The notes beneath the pieces are model-generated. The model ran no database searches. It was given only the letters and a program-made list of their open reading frames with translations, and was not told where the DNA came from. A stretch of DNA of 64,000 nucleotides from an uncultured Prochlorococcus sp. (lineage in GTDB: Bacteria; Cyanobacteriota; Cyanobacteriia; PCC-6307; Cyanobiaceae). Made by a program: the position numbers and the translations under genes. Within the stretch, counting starts at the first letter, position 1; the number at the start of each line of letters is the position of its first letter. Location of the stretch: NCBI GenBank assembly GCA_902564535.1, contig CACFBG010000005.1, positions 24,856-88,855 of the forward strand, written 5' to 3'. Shown in pieces: positions 45,085 through 53,072 of this stretch.

Positions 45085-46182
45085 TTAATCATCCTTACTC
45101 CTTACTCCAGGAGGTAGGTCAATAAATATTTGATCTCCTGACTTAATACCACTAATAATTGCCGTTCTATTTCCACTACTGGTCCCAAGTTCAACAGGTT
45201 GAAACTTAGGTTTTTTATTATCGTCAACCAATAAAACGCCAGGCTGGCCATTTTCAGTAACTATTGCAACTGTGGGGACCAATGTACTAAGAGCTGTTTC
45301 GCCTGTCTGAAACTCAACATCAGCATTCATGCCAATTCTTAACAGTGAAGAAGGCTTAATTAGTGACAAGGTCACATCAAAGGAAGTTACATTATCTTCT
45401 TGAGATGCCCTAGGAGCTATTTCAGTTACTTTGGCTAAAAATTTCTTGTCAGGAAATGCATCTGCCTTGAAGGAGGCATCTTGTCCAACAAGTATTCTGC
45501 CGATATCACTTTCTGGGACCTTAACTATTACTTCGATCCCCTTGGACAATTCAACTATAGAAGAACTTGTAGATCCAGATAATGATGAAACTCTTGTCGT
45601 AGGAGCAACAAATGCTCCTGGCTCAGCATATCTAGATGTGATCACCCCATCAAAAGGTGCTCGAATCTCCAATTTGTTCCCCTCTACTTGTATTTGCTGA
45701 AGAATGGATTTACTAGACAGAAATCTATTTAAATATTCTTCATAGCTCTCTGCACTGATAGCTCCTTCTAAATAAAGTAACTTTCTTCGAGAAAAAGCTG
45801 ATTTTTCTTTCTCATAATCAGCTTTAACTTTATTTAAACGAAATTCAAAATCCCCATCATCCATTTTTGCTATTAGTTGACCTTCCTTTACATTTTCTCC
45901 CTCTTCTACAAAAAGCTTTGCCAATAATCCTTGCCTTTCTGGACTAATATTGACACTTCTAATAGCCTTCAACTCTCCACTTGATTTAATAATTCCTGAC
46001 AACCGTCCACTCTCTGTCACTACAGTGTAATCGGATAAATCAAATTCATTACTTTGCCCAAATTTATTTTTTAGGACCCCCCCCCCTACTAGAAGAAACA
46101 CCAAAATGCTTATTAGAGCTTTTAACCTCTTACTCTTTGGCTTGACCTTATTTACTTGTGTGTTGCTTTCCAAAGTATTCAA
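45085..46182 (-). CDS. HlyD/RND-type periplasmic adaptor (membrane fusion) protein
   Basis: 365 aa; N-terminal TM, lipoyl-like halves (LFVEEGENVKEGQLIAKMDDGD; IRAPFDGVI). Confidence 0.9.
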   Translation of the reverse strand: MNTLESNTQVNKVKPKSKRLKALISILVFLLVGGGVLKNKFGQSNEFDLSDYTVVTESGRLSGIIKSSGELKAIRSVNISPERQGLLAKLFVEEGENVKEGQLIAKMDDGDFEFRLNKVKADYEKEKSAFSRRKLLYLEGAISAESYEEYLNRFLSSKSILQQIQVEGNKLEIRAPFDGVITSRYAEPGAFVAPTTRVSSLSGSTSSSIVELSKGIEVIVKVPESDIGRILVGQDASFKADAFPDKKFLAKVTEIAPRASQEDNVTSFDVTLSLIKPSSLLRIGMNADVEFQTGETALSTLVPTVAIVTENGQPGVLLVDDNKKPKFQPVELGTSSGNRTAIISGIKSGDQIFIDLPPGVRSKDD

Positions 46183-46312
46183 TGGTCAATCCAATGGGGA
46201 CTAATAACCTTTTAAGGAAGGATAGGATAACAAGCCTCTTAGATGACACCCCCAAACAGAAATTTATTTTGCCAACCTCATATGACAGCAACCATATTCC
46301 ATCTTTCACAAC

Positions 46313-47401
46313 ATGCTTAAAGCTGGAATTGTAGGGCTGCCAAATGTTGGGAAGTCGACTTTATTCAATGCCCTAGTTGCAAATGCCAAAGCTCAAGCAG
46401 CTAATTTTCCTTTCTGCACTATTGAGCCAAATATAGGTTCTGTGTCAGTCCCAGACGAACGTCTCTCATTATTAGCTGAACTTAGTAGAAGCAAAGCTAT
46501 AGTCCCAACTCGTATGGAATTTGTAGATATTGCAGGGCTAGTTAAAGGGGCCAGCAAAGGTGAAGGTTTAGGGAATAAATTCTTAGCGAATATTCGAGAA
46601 GTTGATGCAATAGTACATGTAGTTAGATGCTTTGAAGACCCCAATATCATTCATGTAGCTGGAGATATTGGATCCTTAAGAGATGCAGAAATAATCAATA
46701 TTGAGCTTGGATTGGCTGATCTAAGTCAAATAGAAAAGCGAAGAGAAAGAATAAAAAAGCAAAAAAGTAACAAAGAGGCAATTGAAGAAGATTTAGTCCT
46801 AGAGAAGATTTATAGAGAAATCTCTAATGGGGGATCAGCTCGTTCATTAAAACTAAGTAATGATGAAAAGAAAATCATAAAACCATTAGGACTACTTACT
46901 TCAAAACCCATTATATATGCAAATAACCTTAATGAAGATGATCTATCCTCAGGAAATAATTTCAGTAGAGAAGTAGATGAATTAGCAGAGAAAGAAGGTG
47001 CAATAGGCATTAAAATATCCGCTCAAGTAGAAGCCGAATTAATTCAACTGAACGAGAAAGATCGAACTGATTATCTTGAAGGATTAGGCGTTGAAGAAGG
47101 AGGGCTGCAAACCTTAATTAAGGCTAGTTATTCTCTTCTAGGTCTTCAGACATATTTTACTACTGGTGAGAAAGAAACTAGAGCATGGACAATTAGGAAG
47201 GGGATGACAGCACCACAAGCAGCCGGAATGATTCATACTGACTTTGAGAAGGGGTTTATTAGGGCAAATACTATTGGCTACGAACAATTAATAAAAGTAG
47301 GCTCATTATTAGAAGCAAAGAACAAAGGATTATTAAGAAGTGAAGGCAAAGATTATATTGTAGAAGAAGGAGATGTAATGGAATTCCTATTTAATGTATA
47401 A
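46313..47401 (+). CDS. ychF: Ribosome-binding ATPase YchF
   Basis: 362 aa; GIVGLPNVGKSTLFNAL, AANFPFCTIEPN, TGEKETRAWTI. Confidence 0.97.
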   Translation: MLKAGIVGLPNVGKSTLFNALVANAKAQAANFPFCTIEPNIGSVSVPDERLSLLAELSRSKAIVPTRMEFVDIAGLVKGASKGEGLGNKFLANIREVDAIVHVVRCFEDPNIIHVAGDIGSLRDAEIINIELGLADLSQIEKRRERIKKQKSNKEAIEEDLVLEKIYREISNGGSARSLKLSNDEKKIIKPLGLLTSKPIIYANNLNEDDLSSGNNFSREVDELAEKEGAIGIKISAQVEAELIQLNEKDRTDYLEGLGVEEGGLQTLIKASYSLLGLQTYFTTGEKETRAWTIRKGMTAPQAAGMIHTDFEKGFIRANTIGYEQLIKVGSLLEAKNKGLLRSEGKDYIVEEGDVMEFLFNV

Positions 47402-47444
47402 AGAGAAAAAGCCTTAAGCTATGCAACTAAAATAAATAGACTTA

Positions 47445-48143
47445 TCAACCTAATTGCAAAGGCTTTGACTCTTGAATATTATCAATTAAATGCTGACAAA
47501 TAAACTGTCCCCCACCAAATATTCTATCTTTAATAGATTTTTTAATAAATATTATATCTATCTGAACAAGAGTATGGTCAATAATATGTATGTCCTCTAT
47601 CCCCACCGGGACAAAAGAAAAATGCCTCATCATATCAATATATTCATATAATTTTGGAGCTCCTTTGTTGTATTCAATAATAGGTGCTTCTGAAAGAACG
47701 ATTTTACAATTATTCAAGCAGTTACTAGCTCCTCTAAATATATCAACTTCTGAACCTTGAGTATCTATTTTAATGAAGTCAGGTAATGGGATATTCTGTT
47801 CATCAATAAAGCTATCAAGAGTCCTTGATAGTAACTTTTTTGTTTGATGTTTGCCTGAATAAAATCTTGTTTGCTCTTTGTAATAGCTATCTCCTGTATT
47901 ATTAATCGAGTGAAATAACACTTCTTTGTTATCTAGATCAGAAAGCAACACATTGTACCATTCATGAAAAATATTGGGCTTCTTTAAAGAAGGATTACCC
48001 TCAAACATATAAAAATCTGCTCCTTTAAATATCCGAGCATAATATCTTGTCCATTCTCCCCTATTTGCCCCAATATCAAAAATGATTTTAATATTATAAT
48101 TTTTTGCAATTAGATTAGATATGTCTCTCAGTTTATTGTTCAC
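47445..48143 (-). CDS. FkbM-family SAM-dependent methyltransferase
   Basis: 232 aa; IIFDIGANRGEWTRYYA, DFIKIDTQGSEVDIFRGA. Confidence 0.85.
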   Translation of the reverse strand: MNNKLRDISNLIAKNYNIKIIFDIGANRGEWTRYYARIFKGADFYMFEGNPSLKKPNIFHEWYNVLLSDLDNKEVLFHSINNTGDSYYKEQTRFYSGKHQTKKLLSRTLDSFIDEQNIPLPDFIKIDTQGSEVDIFRGASNCLNNCKIVLSEAPIIEYNKGAPKLYEYIDMMRHFSFVPVGIEDIHIIDHTLVQIDIIFIKKSIKDRIFGGGQFICQHLIDNIQESKPLQLG

Positions 48144-48605
48144 TTTTAATTAATTTAAAATTCAATTAATTGAATTATAATAGTTACAGTGCATCAATAG
48201 TTTATCCCGGTAAAGTGCTGAAAAAATAAGTAACAAAGCTTCTTAAGCTATAAATTAAAATCAATCATAATGGTTGACTTTCTAGAGGAGTTAGTCTTTA
48301 AGAAAAGTCTTCTAACACCAAGATTTGATATATAAACAAATTAGAATTAGTAGAAAATCTCAGCAAACACTTAAAGATTTTAAAACAGGCTCTTTCAATC
48401 TATGACTAGGTTTCTCAATAAGTAGCTTAATTAAATTAAAACAAACCTTTGAACCCTTATTTCAACTAAGATATCTAACCCCTGTCTTACTTTTTCTAAC
48501 CCTTGTCTATCCCTCTCCGACAGGGTCAAATCTATTGTTATCACTTTACGTTGTGGAGTACCTATTTAATGTTTGACAGTCAAGTTTTCATGCAGGGCTT
48601 ACCAG

Positions 48606-48642
48606 GTTAGACAAGCTATTTTGTCTAACAGTCTTGTCTAAC
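48606..48642. repeat. Three-copy iterated inverted/direct repeat overlapping stop codon of the sigma-4 gene
   Basis: GTTAGACAAG (48606) ... TTGTCTAAC (48621) ... CTTGTCTAAC (48633). Confidence 0.7.
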
Positions 48643-49162
48643 TTTCGAGATTCTGATTATTCATTATTTTCAATTTTTCAACAGCTATAAAACGAATTTT
48701 TTTTACTCTTTTTTTTGAAATATTTAGCCTAAGAGCTATCATCTTGGTTTTGAGCCTATATTCACCATTAAGTCCATAAGACAATTCGACAACTTTACGT
48801 TCTAATTCACTTAATCGAGCCAAATGTTCTTTTAGTTTATTTAGGCCGATAGTACGGCGTTGGTTATCGGTAGTTAAAGCTACTAAGTTTACATCTTCAT
48901 CATCCATAAGGTTTGAGACCTCATAAGACCTTATAGAAGCATTAGTTCCTGAAGCAGAATCTTTATAGGTCTTAGAAGTATTAGTATCAGAGGCAGAATC
49001 TTTAAATGGTAAAAATATCAACTTAATCAATACCCAAATAACGAATACAGGGGCTGAAAGAAGTATTAATATATGTAGTAAAGGAGTCATAGTTGCAAGT
49101 ATAAAAATGAATACTCCTAACCAGAAAAAGGCAAGACAGTTAAACATCTTTACTACAGGCAA
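48638..49162 (-). CDS. Predicted membrane protein with C-terminal sigma-70 region-4-like HTH
   Basis: 174 aa; two N-terminal hydrophobic segments, duplicated KDSAS.TN.S linker, C-terminal LSELERKVVELSYGLNGEYRLKTKMIALRLNISKKRVKKIRFIAVEKLK. Confidence 0.75.
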   Translation of the reverse strand: MPVVKMFNCLAFFWLGVFIFILATMTPLLHILILLSAPVFVIWVLIKLIFLPFKDSASDTNTSKTYKDSASGTNASIRSYEVSNLMDDEDVNLVALTTDNQRRTIGLNKLKEHLARLSELERKVVELSYGLNGEYRLKTKMIALRLNISKKRVKKIRFIAVEKLKIMNNQNLES

Positions 49163-49326
49163 ATGACATTAATAAAAAAATAGAGTTGAAAGTATAACAC
49201 CATTATAGATGCAGCCAAAAATAAATCATTAGATCCTAATTTAGGATATTTATAAATCAAAAAATTATTCTAGTATTAAGAATATCTATAGGAATTAAAA
49301 AGATAATCGAACCTTATTTTCTTATA

Positions 49327-49845
49327 TCATTTATAAAAATCATAATTTTTTAATTTATTTTGATCAATTACTGCTGGATGCAAGATCAAAGCATGAGGTT
49401 CACCAATATTAGATCTATTTGAAAAAGACTTAGGTTTAATTCCCTCAACCCATCCGCTTTTATGACACCAAGTAATTGGGAAATTCTTTCCAGACATAGC
49501 TGTCTTGTATGAAGGGATGCTTGTGAACTTGCACCAGAACCCCTTACCTTTTCCAAGTTCAACCACGTCTGGAGAATGACGCTTATACAGAGAACCCAGT
49601 GATGGATAGGGAACAGGGCAACATGGTGGTTTACCTTTGATCTGACGGCAGCGACAAGGAAAGAAGACCTCTTCAGAAGCATTAATGAAAACCACGTTTC
49701 CAGTGTGAGTCACTTGGGAATACATGGGTGCTGAACCATCATCAATATCTTTTTCTCGTAAAACACCAGCACTTACTGCACTACCAATAAATAAAACTGA
49801 AATAAACAAAAACTGAAATGAACTACGCAAGGGATGTTCAATCAA
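49327..49845 (-). CDS. Exported Cys-rich hypothetical protein
   Basis: 172 aa; signal-peptide-like N-terminus, CRCRQIKGKPPCCP cluster plus two WC motifs. Confidence 0.7.
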   Translation of the reverse strand: MIEHPLRSSFQFLFISVLFIGSAVSAGVLREKDIDDGSAPMYSQVTHTGNVVFINASEEVFFPCRCRQIKGKPPCCPVPYPSLGSLYKRHSPDVVELGKGKGFWCKFTSIPSYKTAMSGKNFPITWCHKSGWVEGIKPKSFSNRSNIGEPHALILHPAVIDQNKLKNYDFYK

Positions 49846-50052
49846 TTAACTGCCATTCATTTTGACAGACATGAATCAAATAACAAAGCAAAATCCTCTA
49901 TTAAGGATCTTGAGGTGCTCGCTGGTTGTTAGTTTTTACTGGCTATATCTATCCTCTGAGACAAGATCATCACTATTAAACATTTTAAGGACTCTTTAGA
50001 TAAGATTATTTATTATTTAGAGTAGCTAGATAAATCCAAATTCTCTGCGATA

Positions 50053-50739
50053 TCAGCGTCTGATATGAGAAGAATTATGAAACGAAAAATAACTGTAATG
50101 ATTCTCCCAGACATTGAATCCTGCCATGCAAAAACTTAGCCACAAATAACCTACCGATGAACCCGCGACGATATCGCTTGGCCAGTGAGCTCTGCAATAA
50201 AGAGTACTCAACCACACAAGAGCTACCCAAAGGCTTGATACAACAAACAACAGCCTCCGAATTTTCGGATAGTGGGCGGCAAGGAGAGTGCAACTCATGA
50301 AATAAAACACCACAGATCCAGCGGCATGACCACTTGGAAAACTAGGACCACCTAGAGCTAGAAGTTTCCCGTCCGGGCGAGGGCGATCAAACCAGGGTTT
50401 CAAGATTCCATCGACTATCGCCAAGATTCCTGCAGTACCAAAAACAAGACAGATTAGCTCTGGCCAGAAGCGCTTCAAAGCTAAGAAGCACAACATTGCA
50501 AATACTAAAACTGCAGTTACATGAACTCCGCTCAGTTGATAAATAATCAGCAACACTGATCCCAATCCAGCAGGTATTAGCTGATGTAACCCGTCTAGTA
50601 TTTGACTATCCAGTGAAATACTGGAAGGGTTGCTGAAAAGATTTGGTCCAAAACAAACCGAAAGAATAAGCAACGCAACCGCAAAGGTAATTCTGGGGAT
50701 CCCCAAGGCAAGTAACCACTGACGCGCCGCACGAGTCAT
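50053..50739 (-). CDS. PAP2-superfamily phosphatase, membrane
   Basis: 228 aa; KPWFDRPRPDG, PSFPSGHAAGS, YCRAHWPSDIVAG motifs. Confidence 0.92.
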   Translation of the reverse strand: MTRAARQWLLALGIPRITFAVALLILSVCFGPNLFSNPSSISLDSQILDGLHQLIPAGLGSVLLIIYQLSGVHVTAVLVFAMLCFLALKRFWPELICLVFGTAGILAIVDGILKPWFDRPRPDGKLLALGGPSFPSGHAAGSVVFYFMSCTLLAAHYPKIRRLLFVVSSLWVALVWLSTLYCRAHWPSDIVAGSSVGYLWLSFCMAGFNVWENHYSYFSFHNSSHIRR

Positions 50740-50868
50740 ATAGATAAAAAGCCTAATTTCAGCTGATGGAGTTTCTATTTAATGTATAGTCAATACTATT
50801 TCTCCTGCAAGGGTCTTCAACTTTTATTGACTAATATGGCAATCTCAATAATTTTTAAATTTTTGTAG

Positions 50869-51039
50869 ATGAAATATACGATTAGGAGATACGACGAGTC
50901 AGAAGATGAACTAACGTCTCTGACTTTCGATAACTACGACGATGCCTATAACTTGTTGGAAGAGATTTATAAAGATCTTTGCTGCTCTGATGCTGATTAT
51001 GACGACCGTCCTTACTATGAAATCAGAGAGATTAAGTAA
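50869..51039 (+). CDS. Small acidic conserved hypothetical, 56 aa (not in ORF track)
   Basis: MKYTIRRYDESEDELTSLTFDNYDDAYNLLEEIYKDLCCSDADYDDRPYYEIREIK*. Confidence 0.75.
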   Translation: MKYTIRRYDESEDELTSLTFDNYDDAYNLLEEIYKDLCCSDADYDDRPYYEIREIK

Positions 51040-51042
51040 TTA

Positions 51043-51189
51043 ATGAATCACTTCACTACTTCCTATATCAATTCCATTCAGATGCTTGGAATGCTAATGA
51101 TCTTTGGCATTGCAACTTATGCAGTCAAACAAATGCTTCTAAAAGCTGAAGATCGTATAGAGAAAGTAAATGTAAAAGTTGAGGATTAA
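51043..51189 (+). CDS. Small single-TM hypothetical, 48 aa (not in ORF track)
   Basis: MNHFTTSYINSIQMLGMLMIFGIATYAVKQMLLKAEDRIEKVNVKVED*; starts 3 nt after previous stop. Confidence 0.6.
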   Translation: MNHFTTSYINSIQMLGMLMIFGIATYAVKQMLLKAEDRIEKVNVKVED

Positions 51190-51227
51190 TTAATATGTGG
51201 GTTACTAACTGCTAATAATTTTAATAC

Positions 51228-51827
51228 ATGAAAGCAAGCGCTCGAATCATTTCATTAGCGATAATACCTGCGCTAATTACTTATGTTCTTATTCTTTACT
51301 TTTCCATCAAAGCTGGAATTGATCCTATTTTAGTCTTACGCGACCCTATCCAGGCTTGTGATTATCCTACAAGTGTAGGAATGATTTCAAACATAGGAGT
51401 ATTAATGTGGGCTTCTGCTTCTGCAATTAGCCTATTTACTTCAACTACAGGACTGGTAACTGACATCAAAGCAAAACAATTACTTATATATGGAGGTCTA
51501 CTTTCAGCTATATTATGTCTAGATGATCTATTCCTTCTTCATGATCGTCATGTTGGCCAAAACTTCATATATATTACTTATGCAATCCTTACAAGTTTAA
51601 TTCTAATAAGATTCTACAAGCTTATTATTAGCTTTGATATTATTGCATTCCTTACTTCATCTATATTTCTTGGACTCTCTATAATAAGTGACAAGTTTCA
51701 AGAGTCCTTGTTTTTAAGCTATTCAACAATGCAATTATTCGAAGAAGGTTTTAAATTTATTGGAATTGCTTGCTGGCTTTTCTTCTGGTGGAGAGCATCC
51801 ATTCTTTCTTATCAACAAAATAAATAG
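51228..51827 (+). CDS. Polytopic membrane protein of unknown function
   Basis: 199 aa; multiple TM segments; DDLFLLHDRH and EEGFKFIG motifs. Confidence 0.75.
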   Translation: MKASARIISLAIIPALITYVLILYFSIKAGIDPILVLRDPIQACDYPTSVGMISNIGVLMWASASAISLFTSTTGLVTDIKAKQLLIYGGLLSAILCLDDLFLLHDRHVGQNFIYITYAILTSLILIRFYKLIISFDIIAFLTSSIFLGLSIISDKFQESLFLSYSTMQLFEEGFKFIGIACWLFFWWRASILSYQQNK

Positions 51828-51859
51828 TATTCGACAATTAAAATATATTGAAATACCAC

Positions 51860-52825
51860 CTAAAATAATTTGTTATCATTCGAACTGCCAAGCAACACAT
51901 AAGTACGAAGTAAAGAAATTAGTATACCAATATATAAAAAAAGTTCCGCCCATTCTTGGTCACGATTTATTATCAGATTAGGAATTAATGGATTGGCCAC
52001 AAAAAATGAAATAACAAGAGTAACTGCAAATAAAGGCCAAGAATACCTTGGTGGCATAAATATATCAAAATAAAATCTATCTTTAGATTTTCTCCTTCGT
52101 TGCATTAGAGAACTTATAGAAGGAGCAATAAGTATAAAAATAAAAATAAAAAAACTAATAAAAAGAAAGGAGAGATCAAGAATATTTTGAAAGTATATGA
52201 AATTGTGAAAGGTTGTCTCTGATTGAGCATTCAAACCCATTAAAAATTCTGGAGTCCGCCAACTAAAAATAACCTGACCCCAAGCCAATTCTTCTAGGGT
52301 TATAAATACTAAAAGGCAAGTAATAGAAAGATAAATAAAATAATTATAATGATATGATTGTTGTAATTTTAGATCATTAATTATAATTTTTGATATACTT
52401 ATCGAGCATAAAAGGACTAAAACTTGACTCCATTCAACAACACCTCCCTCTCCAAAGAAATACCCTTTATAAGTATCAATACTGACAGCTGTTATTCTAA
52501 TTAGAAAAATAGTAAGTAAAAAAGAAAGAAAAATAGCTGCCAATAATATAGCTCGTTTATTAGTAAAAGAAATTGATTTTATAGATAATATTCTTTGAAA
52601 AAATTTAGAACGCTTTAAGAAATAACCAACTATTATAAAAGCAACTCCAACCATAAATAATTTCCAATCATTAATAATAGTTGGAGATTTACTAAAAAAA
52701 GTCTTGACTATGGCAGTTAGTGTCAAAAAGAAGCCAAATATTTGTAATAAAAAGCTTGCTTTACGAGAAACAATAGTTCCTCTGGTAAAAACCACTTCCA
52801 TAGGAGTGTCTAATTTAGAATGCAT
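51860..52825 (-). CDS. Polytopic membrane protein of unknown function
   Basis: 321 aa; multiple TM segments; TLEELAWGQVIFSWRTPEFLMGLNAQSETTFHNF motif. Confidence 0.75.
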   Translation of the reverse strand: MHSKLDTPMEVVFTRGTIVSRKASFLLQIFGFFLTLTAIVKTFFSKSPTIINDWKLFMVGVAFIIVGYFLKRSKFFQRILSIKSISFTNKRAILLAAIFLSFLLTIFLIRITAVSIDTYKGYFFGEGGVVEWSQVLVLLCSISISKIIINDLKLQQSYHYNYFIYLSITCLLVFITLEELAWGQVIFSWRTPEFLMGLNAQSETTFHNFIYFQNILDLSFLFISFFIFIFILIAPSISSLMQRRRKSKDRFYFDIFMPPRYSWPLFAVTLVISFFVANPLIPNLIINRDQEWAELFLYIGILISLLRTYVLLGSSNDNKLF

Positions 52826-53072
52826 AGTTCCAGGAGTATGCTCCAGATGTTGTTACGAGAAAATTTAGTACCTAAGAGCGTTATTCATTTATAACAAAGG
52901 ATTATAATAAAAGAAGCTAATCTAATGGTTTATTCAATTTAAATAACTTAAAAGTCTGAATCACTTTTTCAAGCGAATCGCAATATAAAGGATAAAGAAT
53001 AAGTTTATAGGCTCAGGATAATATTACCTAATATTTTAATCTCTTTAATCTTAACTTAAGGCCTTGATAATA

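Noticed and set aside
45085-46182. HlyD-like gene as a dedicated exporter partner of the RTX protease
   Set aside because: It is ~10 kb away, looks RND-adaptor-like, and has no adjacent ABC exporter; no evidence links the two.
50045-50075. ATATCAG-cgt-CTGATAT hairpin at the PAP2 gene end
   Set aside because: Short stem without U-tract; too weak to call a terminator or a regulatory element.
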